A DNA stretch of 64,000 bases from Rhizobiaceae bacterium (GTDB lineage: Bacteria; Pseudomonadota; Alphaproteobacteria; Rhizobiales; Rhizobiaceae). The position numbers and the translations under genes were made by a program. Below, in pieces: positions 7,793 through 15,725 of this stretch. The notes below the pieces were generated by a model that saw nothing but the letters and a program-made list of their open reading frames with translations, ran no database searches and was not told where the DNA came from. Each line of letters opens with the position of its first letter. The first letter of the stretch is position 1. The stretch covers positions 62,001 to 126,000 of the forward strand of contig JAMLJA010000010.1 in the NCBI GenBank assembly GCA_023953905.1, read 5' to 3'.

Positions 7793-9208
7793 CTAACTGA
7801 ACAATTCGCCAGCTATGTCTTCGCGGGTGGCGTTAAGGCAGAAACCGGCGCAGTCGAGAGATGCCAGCTGTATCTGACCGCTTTGGATCCGCAGCCGCAC
7901 GGGATGGCCAACCTCTCGGTGATAGAGATCGGGATGGGCGCTCATCATCGCCTGTTGCTCCGCGTCCGGCGCGAAGCCCATACCGTCGACATAATGGTGG
8001 CCGTTGCGCTCCACATGGGAGATGCCGAGCAGCGACACAAGGCCGAGATCCTGCTGCGTCGACAGGCCCGACATTGTCATGAGATCCTCCGCCGACATGA
8101 AGAAACGTCCCGGTTCGGCGATATTGCGATGCGCCGTGCGTGCCGTGTTGAGGATCGACTTGTAGAAGCCCTTGCAGCACTTGCTCGATACGCCGGTGTA
8201 GCCGAGTTCGATGGCCTTCGGGAACGTATCGATGGTGGCGTCGGATTCGTCGACGATGACGGCGCGGCGGGCCGCGAGCGCCGAAATATCCTGCTGCAGG
8301 GCCACGGACCGTTTGATCGGCTGCTCGATGAAACGCACGGACGCGGCTAGCCTGCGCGTCGATGGACGCTCTTCCAGCCGGCGCCACAGTTCGATGATGC
8401 CCTCGGCGTCGTCGTACTGTTCATTGCCATCCAGCGTGCAGCCATAGTCCATTCCGGACCCGTCAAGCACGGCGGCAATACCGTCCAGCCTGTCGAGGTC
8501 ACGCGCCGGGTCGCCCGCGACCTTCAGCTTGAACCATCGGCAGCCATAGTGGCCGACGACCTCCTCCAGCGTGACCGGCAGCCCGTCATCCGGCGCGTCT
8601 GACGGGCGGTCGGCGGCGGTGAGCGCGTCCACGAGACCAACCGTATGGCGCAGCGCGATGCTCGCACCTGGCCGCAGCCGTTCCAGGAAACGATTCAGGT
8701 CGAAGCCAGCCAGGTCGGGCGTCAGCCGGTTGTCGATGCCCGGCAGGTTCGCATTGATCATCTGTGCGAGCGACTGGCCAGTCAGACAGCCGACGGCATC
8801 GAGGATGGCGCGGTCGAGCAGCGCCGGCCCGTAGGAGGCGACGAGCGGATTGAGCCCCTCGGCGGCGCAAGCCGCCTGCTGCGCGGGATAGACGGCGGCC
8901 GACAGTCCGAACGGCGTCTGCGGTTCGGCACCAATGTAGCGATCGATGGCGAGAGCGAGCGATCGCCGAAGCTGGGCGACATTGTCCGCATCTGTCAGGT
9001 TCGGACTCTTGTCGAACCATTTTGGCAACAGGCATTCGGCCGCGACGCCGAGAGCGATCCGGCCGGCCTTGTCGGCGACCCGCACACGCACGACAGCCTG
9101 CTCGATGTGTCGCAATGTGGCGACGCCGAAGCCGAAGGGCATGCGGAGCGTGGCCGGGCGAACGCGCACCTCAACCTCGACGACACGGATGGGCAGAGCT
9201 TGCATCAT
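7793..9208 (-). CDS. Enolase-superfamily enzyme (muconate-lactonizing-type, mandelate racemase family)
   Basis: The 471-aa protein is longer than the usual 360-400 aa. The C-terminal barrel shows FKLKVAG (K227 and K229, candidate general base), D260 in CTLDGNEQY, E295 in FIEQP, D320 or E321 in VIVDESD, and K343/K346 in SSKCCKG. This order matches the muconate-cycloisomerase pattern (KxK, D, E, D, K). Such enzymes abstract a proton alpha to a carboxylate with Mg2+ and then isomerise, eliminate or epimerise. It is probably co-transcribed with the IclR gene 37 bp upstream, both running away from the epimerase operon. The substrate is unknown. An IS481 remnant abuts its 3' end. Confidence 0.83.
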   Translation of the reverse strand: MMQALPIRVVEVEVRVRPATLRMPFGFGVATLRHIEQAVVRVRVADKAGRIALGVAAECLLPKWFDKSPNLTDADNVAQLRRSLALAIDRYIGAEPQTPFGLSAAVYPAQQAACAAEGLNPLVASYGPALLDRAILDAVGCLTGQSLAQMINANLPGIDNRLTPDLAGFDLNRFLERLRPGASIALRHTVGLVDALTAADRPSDAPDDGLPVTLEEVVGHYGCRWFKLKVAGDPARDLDRLDGIAAVLDGSGMDYGCTLDGNEQYDDAEGIIELWRRLEERPSTRRLAASVRFIEQPIKRSVALQQDISALAARRAVIVDESDATIDTFPKAIELGYTGVSSKCCKGFYKSILNTARTAHRNIAEPGRFFMSAEDLMTMSGLSTQQDLGLVSLLGISHVERNGHHYVDGMGFAPDAEQQAMMSAHPDLYHREVGHPVRLRIQSGQIQLASLDCAGFCLNATREDIAGELFS

Positions 9209-9245
9209 GATCCGGACCTGGGTTGGAAAATTATAGGGGCGCAGG

Positions 9246-10106
9246 TCACGTCACGATGCGCGGGAAGGCGCCGCTGCGCGCGCGCGCATCCAGCGGCCAT
9301 GTCTCCCCAAGCCTGCGCGTCGTCGCCATGACAATCGGGCTGCAGGCTTCCAGATCGGCACGGCTCATCCGGTTCGACGGCGCCGCGAGGCTGACGACGC
9401 CGACGCACTCGGTGACGCCGCCCAGGGTCGAGGCCATGATCGGTGCCGCAACGGCACCGACACCAAGTTCATTCTCCTCGTAGCTCACGGAAAAGCCGCT
9501 TTCGCGCACCGCATCGAGTTCAGCACGGATGTCGTTGATCGAGGTCTTGGAGTGGATCGTCAGCGGCTCCAGCCCGTCATGCAGTAGCAGAGCCAGTGCC
9601 TCGCTGAACGGCAGGGTCGAGATCCAGGCCTTGCCGGTAGCGTGCGTATGGAGGCCGATCCTGAGCGTGTAGTTAGGATCAATGCGCAGAGATCGCTTGC
9701 TCCCGGCGAATGACTGCACCCAGACCAGACGCTTTCCGCCCGGCTCGACAATGGCGAGGCGCACCAGCTCGCCCGTCTCCTCCGCGAGCTGTCTTAGTGC
9801 TGCGGAGCATTGATCGAGCAGCCGGCTCGTTTGCAGATGCCGCAGGCCGATATTACTGATTGAGTATGTAAGGTAATAGCGTTGGGCCCTCTCATCACGC
9901 CATACCAGTTGAAGCCCCTCCAGCGTATGCAGCAGCTTGCTAACGATCGCCTTATTGAGGTCCAGGGCCCTAGAAATCTCTGAAAGCGGCAGGCCATCGA
10001 CGGAATCGGCGAGCATCTCGATGATTTCAAACGCCCTCTCGACCGAAACAATAGTGTCGTCCGCCTTTTCGGGACGTGCGACATGTGCGGACTTTGTCAT
10101 GGGCAA
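9246..10106 (-). CDS. IclR-family transcriptional regulator
   Basis: The 286-aa protein has an N-terminal winged helix (VERAFEIIEMLADS, then LPLSEISRALDLNKAIVSKLLHTLEGL) and the IclR effector domain ending with SVSYEENELGVGAVAAPIM and a predicted small-molecule site. It is transcribed divergently from the operon beginning at 10307 and lies directly upstream of the enolase-type gene. A TAACGACGTTA palindrome 26 bp before its start recurs 25 bp before the divergent gene, which suggests it controls both directions. The inducer is likely an intermediate of the encoded pathway. Confidence 0.9.
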   Translation of the reverse strand: MPMTKSAHVARPEKADDTIVSVERAFEIIEMLADSVDGLPLSEISRALDLNKAIVSKLLHTLEGLQLVWRDERAQRYYLTYSISNIGLRHLQTSRLLDQCSAALRQLAEETGELVRLAIVEPGGKRLVWVQSFAGSKRSLRIDPNYTLRIGLHTHATGKAWISTLPFSEALALLLHDGLEPLTIHSKTSINDIRAELDAVRESGFSVSYEENELGVGAVAAPIMASTLGGVTECVGVVSLAAPSNRMSRADLEACSPIVMATTRRLGETWPLDARARSGAFPRIVT

Positions 10107-10131
10107 CGGCTCATTGTGACAACATTAATGA

Positions 10132-10142
10132 TAACGACGTTA
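10132..10142. promoter_or_regulatory. Candidate IclR operator, copy 1 (TAACGACGTTA)
   Basis: An 11-bp palindrome, TAACG-A-CGTTA, embedded in ATAACGNCGTTAC, a 13-mer shared with a second copy 140 bp away. It lies 26 bp upstream of the IclR start, where binding would block transcription of the regulator and the enolase gene. Confidence 0.55.
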
Positions 10143-10271
10143 CTATCCATATTGCACATTATCAAGGCACCTGACGTCACTTCCACAAGCTTTCACCCCA
10201 GAAATCAGAAAAAATGATCCGATATGGACGGTTGACGAGCCGTACAGAGGCGTCTATGGAGAATTTATAGA

Positions 10272-10282
10272 TAACGGCGTTA
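10272..10282. promoter_or_regulatory. Candidate IclR operator, copy 2 (TAACGGCGTTA)
   Basis: The second copy of the ATAACGNCGTTAC motif differs from the first only at the central base and lies 25 bp upstream of the ATG at 10307. The near-equal distance of the two copies from the two divergent starts is what makes a shared regulator site likely. The other bases of this 200-bp intergenic region show no further signal to me. Confidence 0.55.
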
Positions 10283-10306
10283 CCTTTTGTTCGTGGCGCT
10301 AAAAGC

Positions 10307-11365
10307 ATGAGGGAGGGCACTTTGACCGATCGACTGACATTTGAGACCTTGCCGGACCATATCCGGACGGAGGAAGAGCTCGAGGAGCTCATCTCGCGGC
10401 CGACGCAAGGACTTGTCGACGATCTTTCGCAGGTGGAAGGCGACATCGTCGTGCTCGGCGTCGCGGGCAAGGTCGGGCCGTCGCTGGCAAGGATGGCCAA
10501 GCGCGCAGTTCCCTCAAAGCGGGTCATCGGCGTCGCCCGCTTCTCCGAACCCGGCCTGCGCGAACAGCTCGAGGGTTGGGGCATCGAGACCGTTCGCTGC
10601 GACCTGCTGGACTCCGCCGCCGTGGCCGAGCTCCCGAAGGCGGCGAACGTCGTCTACATGGCCGGCAAGAAGTTCGGCACCAACGACGACCCGTCCTTTG
10701 CTTGGGCGATGAACACGATGGTGCCGGCGACGGTAGCCTCGTACTACCGCGACTCCCGCATCGTCGCTTTTTCGACGCTGTGCGTCTATCCATTCGGCGT
10801 CGTCGCCCACAATGGCTGGGACGAGCGCGTGCAGCCCAAGCCTGTCGGCGACTACGCCAATTCGTGCGTGGGGCGCGAGCGGGCGTTCGAATACGGCTCT
10901 CGACGCTACGGCACGCCGGGTCGCCTCGCCCGGCTGAACTACGCCATCGACCTGCGCTACGGCGTGCTTCACGACATCGCCGGCTGGGTCTATCGCGGCG
11001 AACCTGTCAAGCTCGCCACTGGCCATGCCAGCGTCATCTGGCAGGGCGACGCCAATGCCCAGATCCTGCGCTGCCTGAAGCAGGCCACTACGCCGACATC
11101 GCCGATCAATATCGGCGGGCCGGAGCAGGCGAGCGTGCGCGCCATCGCACACGCCTTTGGCGAGATCTTCGGCCGCGAGCCCATCTTCGAGGGCGAGGAG
11201 CAGCCGACCGGCTGGATCAACTCCACCTTCCTCGCCCAGCGGCTGTTCGGCTACCCCAACGTACCGCTGTCGCGGATGATCGACTGGGTTGCCTGGTGGG
11301 TCGCCAACGACATGCCGGTCTACGACAAGCCGACCCGCTACGAAGTGCGCGACGGACTGTTCTGA
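10307..11365 (+). CDS. NAD-dependent epimerase/dehydratase-like protein
   Basis: This is an extended SDR of 352 aa. A Rossmann motif (VVLGVAGKVGPSLARMA) opens the domain, and a sugar-epimerase-like C-terminal region follows (PINIGGPEQASVRAIAHAFGEIFGREP). The catalytic Y-x-x-x-K of the family is replaced: Y183 is followed by A-N-S-C, putting Cys at 187 where Lys is expected. The S/T of the triad may be in FSTLCVYPFG. A TTG at 10322 with GAGGGAGG 5 bp upstream is an alternative start. It is the first gene of the long operon, under the second candidate IclR operator. Confidence 0.8.
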   Translation: MREGTLTDRLTFETLPDHIRTEEELEELISRPTQGLVDDLSQVEGDIVVLGVAGKVGPSLARMAKRAVPSKRVIGVARFSEPGLREQLEGWGIETVRCDLLDSAAVAELPKAANVVYMAGKKFGTNDDPSFAWAMNTMVPATVASYYRDSRIVAFSTLCVYPFGVVAHNGWDERVQPKPVGDYANSCVGRERAFEYGSRRYGTPGRLARLNYAIDLRYGVLHDIAGWVYRGEPVKLATGHASVIWQGDANAQILRCLKQATTPTSPINIGGPEQASVRAIAHAFGEIFGREPIFEGEEQPTGWINSTFLAQRLFGYPNVPLSRMIDWVAWWVANDMPVYDKPTRYEVRDGLF

Positions 11366-11387
11366 GACGCTGCGGGGAGGTGATCCG

Positions 11388-12092
11388 ATGATCGAGGACG
11401 GGCTGGGTTTCATGGGGTTCTGGTCGGATATCGAATCCGACTACCTCCTGTCCTATCAGGAATGGCACAATTGCGAGCACATGCCGGAGCGCGTGTCGAT
11501 TCCGGGCTTCATCGAGGGTCGCCGCTATCGCGGAACCGACACGCCGACCGGGGCGAGCTTCTTCATGTGCTACGTCACGCACACGCCGGACGCGCTCGGC
11601 AGCGCGGCCTATCTCGCGGCGCTCAACAGTCCGACGCCGTGGACAAAGGAAGCGCTGACGCGGTTTCGCAATCCGGTGCGCACGCTCTACAGGCGCGTCG
11701 CTTCGGCCGGCTCGGCGCCCGCGCACCGTCCTTATCTTGCGCTGCTGCGCTTTGACATCGATCGCGAGGCGTGCGCCCTGGCACCGGTCCTCGATTCCGC
11801 GCTCGCGGGCGCGGCAGGCGTCGCCCGCTCGCTGTTCGAGGTCAATGCGGCGGCGTCCAGCATCATGACCGCCGAACGCAAGATCTATTCGGGCGGCCCC
11901 ACGAGCCAGCAGTTCCTGGCGGCCTTCGAGAGCCACGACAAGGCGGCGGCCGCGGACGCCCTCGCCGCTTTCGAGGCGGCGATGGAGGCGCCCGTCCGGA
12001 ATGCGGTGCAGAACACCTACTGGCAGGAAGCGCGGATCAGGGCGGTGGACGTGTGCAAATCCGCATCGAAAGACGAGGAGAAGGCGGCATGA
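11388..12092 (+). CDS. Hypothetical protein, dimeric alpha/beta-barrel-like (EthD-type)
   Basis: The 234-aa protein starts at the ATG at 11388 with GGGGAGG upstream; the frame is open further 5' but overlaps the epimerase gene. It has a duplicated small ferredoxin-like pattern: GFWSDIESDYLLSYQEWHNCEHMPERVSIPGF early, and a second beta strand PYLALLRFDID midway. EWHNxEHMPERV is typical of stress-responsive/EthD-like barrels that act as dimers on small ligands. No catalytic motif is visible. Its stop overlaps the permease start (ATGA), so it is coupled to the transporter. Confidence 0.65.
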   Translation: MIEDGLGFMGFWSDIESDYLLSYQEWHNCEHMPERVSIPGFIEGRRYRGTDTPTGASFFMCYVTHTPDALGSAAYLAALNSPTPWTKEALTRFRNPVRTLYRRVASAGSAPAHRPYLALLRFDIDREACALAPVLDSALAGAAGVARSLFEVNAAASSIMTAERKIYSGGPTSQQFLAAFESHDKAAAADALAAFEAAMEAPVRNAVQNTYWQEARIRAVDVCKSASKDEEKAA

Positions 12093-12940
12093 CGATCGCT
12101 GCGGGAGGAGATCGACAGGTGCAGGTGAGGACAACGAAAATGTCGGTAACGAACATCTTAGCGCGCGTCGCGACGTCAGAAGCCGTCAAACCGTTGCTGC
12201 TCATCCTGGTCATCCTGATCGGCTGGGACTTAGCGATCCGTATGTTCGGCATCCCCGCCTATCTGATCCCGGCGCCGCTCGACGTAGTCGAGCAGATCGT
12301 CCTGCAATGGCCGCTTCTGCTGCGAGAGAGCCTGCCGACGCTTTACGCGACCCTCTGCGGCTTCGCGCTCAGCGCATTGATCGGCATCCCGTTGGCGCTG
12401 CTGATCGCTTCATCGCGGCTGATCGAGAGCTATCTCTATCCGCTGCTGGTCTTCTCTCAGAGCATCCCGAAAGTCGCGATCGCACCGCTCTTCGTCGTCT
12501 GGTTCGGTTTCGGCATGCTTCCCAAGGTCATCGTCGCCTTCCTGCTCGGCGTCTTTCCGGTAATCGTTTCCACGGTCCTCGCGCTCAAGAGCATCGACGC
12601 GGAGATGATCGATCTGGCGCGCTCGATGCGCTCCGGGCCGCTGCGCACCTTCCTGCAGATCAGGCTGCCGCATGCGATGCCGGGGATCTTCGGCGGACTG
12701 AAGGTCTCCATCACGCTGGCAGTGGTCGGCGCTGTCGTCGGTGAGTTCGTCGGCTCCAATTCCGGCATCGGCTACCTGCTGCAGATCGCCAACGGCAATT
12801 TCGACCTGCCGCTCATGTTCGCCGCCCTGTTCGTCCTGTCGATGATGGGCGTGCTGCTGTTCTGGATCCTCGACGCCATCGAGGGGCTACTTGTGCCCTG
12901 GCACGAATCCCGGCGCCGCGATCTGAGGGAGGGCGCCTGA
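12089..12940 (+). CDS. ABC transporter permease, nitrate/sulfonate/taurine type
   Basis: The 283-aa permease starts at the ATG that overlaps the previous stop; an in-frame ATG further in (MSVTNIL) is possible. It has six predicted membrane segments and the EAA-type cytoplasmic loop at DLARSMRSGPLRTFLQIRLPHAMPGIFGGLK. With the binding protein and ATPase next door it forms an SsuABC/ThiXYZ-like importer in the inner membrane. The transported compound is unknown; the neighbouring oxidoreductase and FAH genes suggest an alcohol, ether or ring-cleavage precursor. Confidence 0.88.
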   Translation: MTIAAGGDRQVQVRTTKMSVTNILARVATSEAVKPLLLILVILIGWDLAIRMFGIPAYLIPAPLDVVEQIVLQWPLLLRESLPTLYATLCGFALSALIGIPLALLIASSRLIESYLYPLLVFSQSIPKVAIAPLFVVWFGFGMLPKVIVAFLLGVFPVIVSTVLALKSIDAEMIDLARSMRSGPLRTFLQIRLPHAMPGIFGGLKVSITLAVVGAVVGEFVGSNSGIGYLLQIANGNFDLPLMFAALFVLSMMGVLLFWILDAIEGLLVPWHESRRRDLREGA

Positions 12941-12968
12941 GAATACGGCCACAAGCCTAGAAGAACGT

Positions 12969-12986
12969 CGTTGCCATGAGGCAACG
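12969..12986 (+). other. Intercistronic hairpin within the importer operon
   Basis: CGTTGCC, loop ATGA, GGCAACG: a perfect 7-bp stem with a 4-base loop. It lies between the permease and binding-protein genes, 28 bp before the latter's start. No T run follows, so it is not a standard terminator. Such hairpins often shield the 5' end of a processed message and raise binding-protein levels. Confidence 0.5.
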
Positions 12987-13014
12987 GAGGGGAACTACAA
13001 ACGGAGGAGAAGAC

Positions 13015-13995
13015 ATGGAGAGACGTTCATTCCTGGCGACGGTCGCTGCCGTCGCGCTGTTGGCCGCGCCGAGTGTGGCGAAGGCGAATGACAAGGCTGT
13101 GCTGATGCTCAACTGGGTCGTGTATGGTGAGCACGCACCGTTCATCTACGGCAAAGAGCTAGGCTATTATGCCGACGAGGGCATCGACCTCGAAATCCAA
13201 GAGGGTCGCGGCTCCGGCGTGACCATCCAAGCCGTGGGCGCCGGGACTGTCGAATTCGGACTGGCTGACACGGCGGTGATGATCAAGGCCGCCGCCAAGG
13301 GCGCGCCCGTCAAATCAGTCGGCGTGCTGCTGCAGCGCACCTTCGCATCGCTGGTTTCGCCGGCAGGCAAGATTGACAAGCCCGAGGACATTGCAGGCAA
13401 GACCATTGCCATCACACCCGGCGATGCCGTGACGCCGCTTTGGCCGCTCTACCTTAACAAGATAGGTATCAAGGGAAGCGACGTGAAGACCGTCGCGGGC
13501 GATGCCCAAACCAAGCTCAACGCTGTCGTGAACGGACAAGCCGATGGTCTGCTCGGCTCATCCACCGAGCAGGGCGCGAGACTGCCGGACATCATCAAGG
13601 CACCCGTCTCGATCCTGCGCTTCACCGAAGTTGGAATCACGCTGGTGGGGCTGGGTATCGTTGCGAGCGACCGGACGATTGAAAGCAATCCGGATCTCGT
13701 TCGCCGATTCATGAAGGCATCTACCCGCTCGGTCGAAGCGGCGATGGCCGACCCGGAAGCCGCGGTCAAGGTGCTTTTGGAAAAGTATCCCAGCATCGGA
13801 CTGCCCGAAGCGCAGCTGCGCAGCCTGAAATACTCTCAGGCGCTCTACTTCGCCGAGGGGGCCGGCCCGAAACCCTTCCGTGCCGATCCGTCCCTGATCG
13901 ACCAATCGCTCGAGACACTCGTCACATACGGCGGAATGCCCGAAGCCGAACGCGGGAAGTCCGAAGACTATTTCACGGTCGAGTTCTTGCCATGA
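13015..13995 (+). CDS. ABC transporter substrate-binding protein, NMT1/SsuA type
   Basis: The start at 13015 has GGAGGAG 6 bp upstream and gives a signal peptide (MERRSFLATVAAVALLAAPS, cleavage near AKA-ND); the mature protein is about 300 aa. The NMT1-type core reads LMLNWVVYGEHAPFIYGKELGYYADEGIDLEI, followed by the GSGVTIQAVGAGTVEFG segment, as in binding proteins for sulfonates, pyrimidine precursors and related organics. It works in the periplasm with the permease upstream and the overlapping ATPase downstream. Confidence 0.9.
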   Translation: MERRSFLATVAAVALLAAPSVAKANDKAVLMLNWVVYGEHAPFIYGKELGYYADEGIDLEIQEGRGSGVTIQAVGAGTVEFGLADTAVMIKAAAKGAPVKSVGVLLQRTFASLVSPAGKIDKPEDIAGKTIAITPGDAVTPLWPLYLNKIGIKGSDVKTVAGDAQTKLNAVVNGQADGLLGSSTEQGARLPDIIKAPVSILRFTEVGITLVGLGIVASDRTIESNPDLVRRFMKASTRSVEAAMADPEAAVKVLLEKYPSIGLPEAQLRSLKYSQALYFAEGAGPKPFRADPSLIDQSLETLVTYGGMPEAERGKSEDYFTVEFLP

Positions 13996-14822
13996 CATAT
14001 GCTTTTGCCGCCCGTCCCGTCATCGCACAGAGCGCCCCCGTCATGACCGCCGAAGCCCATATCAGCATCGACGCCGTCACAAAGATCTACCAGACCAAGT
14101 CAGGCCAGGTGGAGTCGCTGCGGCCCATCGACCTGAGCATCAGGCGCGGCGAGTTCCTGGCGGTCGTCGGGCCAAGCGGTTGCGGCAAGAGCACTCTCCT
14201 CAAGCTGGTGGCCGGGTTGACCTCGGCCACCAGCGGCACCATCTCGATCGGCGGCAAGGCGGTGAGCGAGCCGCCGGACGGCGTTGGCATCGTTTTCCAG
14301 AATCCGGTCCTGCTGCCGTGGAAGACCGTGCGTGAGAACGTCATGCTGCAGATCCGGATGCGCGGACTGGATCCGGCGAAATACGCGGACGCGGCGCAGC
14401 GGCTGCTCAAGACAGCCGGGCTCGAAGGCTTCGAGAAAAGCTATCCCTGGGAACTGTCGGGCGGTATGAAGCAGCGCGCATCGATCTGCCGCGCGCTGGT
14501 GCACGATCCCGAAGTGCTGCTCATGGACGAGCCGTTCGGCGCGCTCGACGCCATGACACGCGAGAAGATGAACGCCGAGCTGCAACGCATCTGGGCGGAG
14601 TCGCGCAAGACCGTGATGCTCATCACCCATTCGATCCCCGAGGCGGTCTATCTGGCCGACCGCGTCGTCGTCATGTCGAGCCGGCCAGGCACGATTGAGG
14701 CCATCTACGACATCGACCTGCCTCGTCCGAGGCCGTTGTCCGTCATGGGCGAGCCGGCCTTCATCCGCTACACCCAGGACATCCGAAAGCACTTCTTCGC
14801 TCAGGGTGATCTGGACCACTAG
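13992..14822 (+). CDS. ABC transporter ATP-binding protein, SsuB/TauB type
   Basis: This 276-aa ATPase has Walker A GPSGCGKST (about residue 58), signature LSGGMKQR and Walker B VLLMDEPFGALD, followed by the switch histidine in LITHSIPEA. The ATG overlaps the binding-protein stop. A second ATG at 14043 would remove a 17-residue leader that family members lack, and may be the real start. It powers the importer formed with the two preceding genes. Confidence 0.92.
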   Translation: MTYAFAARPVIAQSAPVMTAEAHISIDAVTKIYQTKSGQVESLRPIDLSIRRGEFLAVVGPSGCGKSTLLKLVAGLTSATSGTISIGGKAVSEPPDGVGIVFQNPVLLPWKTVRENVMLQIRMRGLDPAKYADAAQRLLKTAGLEGFEKSYPWELSGGMKQRASICRALVHDPEVLLMDEPFGALDAMTREKMNAELQRIWAESRKTVMLITHSIPEAVYLADRVVVMSSRPGTIEAIYDIDLPRPRPLSVMGEPAFIRYTQDIRKHFFAQGDLDH

Positions 14823-14870
14823 ACGGCCTCGATCGAAGCCACCCTTCCCGCCCATCAGGATTGAACGATC

Positions 14871-15719
14871 ATGAAACTCGTCCGCTTCGGCCCCGCCGGA
14901 CAGGAAGTTCCGGGGATGCTGGACGCCCAGCGGCGCGTCCGCAGTCTGGCCAACGTCGTCGCCGACATCGACGGCCGCGTCATATCGCCGGAAGGACTGG
15001 AAATGCTCCGCGCGGTCGATCCGGCCTCGCTGCCGCTTGCCGAAACCGGCGCGCGGCTCGGACCATGCCTGGGCAATGTCGGCAAGCTGATCGGCATCGG
15101 TCTCAACTATTCCGACCACGCCGCGGAATCGAATCTGCCGATCCCGCGCGAACCAATCGTCTTCATGAAGGCGTCGAGTTGCATCGCCGGTCCTTACGAT
15201 CCGGTCCTGCTGCCGCCCGACGCCAAGAAGACAGACTGGGAAGTCGAGCTCGCCTTCGCCATAGGCACCAGGGCGAAGAACGTCTCGGAGGACGATGCCC
15301 TTACGCATGTCGCAGGCTATTTCATCCTCAACGACATTTCCGAGCGTGCCTGGCAGATCGAACGGGAAGGCCAATGGACCAAGGGTAAGAGCCATGACGG
15401 TTTCGGGCCGATGGGTCCCTGGTTCGTCAGTGCCGACGAGATCGCCGACCCGGGCGACCTTTCCATGACGCTGGACGTCAGCGGCGTGCGGCGGCAGGAT
15501 GGCACGACAAGGACGATGATTTTCGGAGTTGCAACGCTGGTGAGCTACCTGTCGCGGTTCATGACGCTGCACCCCGGCGACGTCGTAACGACCGGCACGC
15601 CGCCCGGCGTCGGTTTGGGAATGAGGCCGCAGGTGTGGTTGAAGGATGGCGACGTCATGCGACTGGAGATCGCGGGGTTGGGGCACCAGGAACAACGCGT
15701 CCAGTTCGCGCGGGCATAG
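14871..15719 (+). CDS. Fumarylacetoacetate hydrolase (FAH) family protein
   Basis: This 282-aa protein has the FAH C-terminal catalytic domain: IGIGLNYSDHAAE, WEVELAF (acidic metal ligand), YFILNDISERAWQ, KSHDGFGPMGPW and TGTPPGVGLGM. Family members use Mg2+ or Mn2+ to hydrolyse or decarboxylate acylpyruvates and ring-cleavage products, or to isomerise their enols. It follows the importer by 48 bp and precedes a GMC oxidoreductase by 6 bp, so it probably handles a later intermediate of the same catabolic route. Confidence 0.88.
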   Translation: MKLVRFGPAGQEVPGMLDAQRRVRSLANVVADIDGRVISPEGLEMLRAVDPASLPLAETGARLGPCLGNVGKLIGIGLNYSDHAAESNLPIPREPIVFMKASSCIAGPYDPVLLPPDAKKTDWEVELAFAIGTRAKNVSEDDALTHVAGYFILNDISERAWQIEREGQWTKGKSHDGFGPMGPWFVSADEIADPGDLSMTLDVSGVRRQDGTTRTMIFGVATLVSYLSRFMTLHPGDVVTTGTPPGVGLGMRPQVWLKDGDVMRLEIAGLGHQEQRVQFARA

Positions 15720-15725
15720 GGCGAA

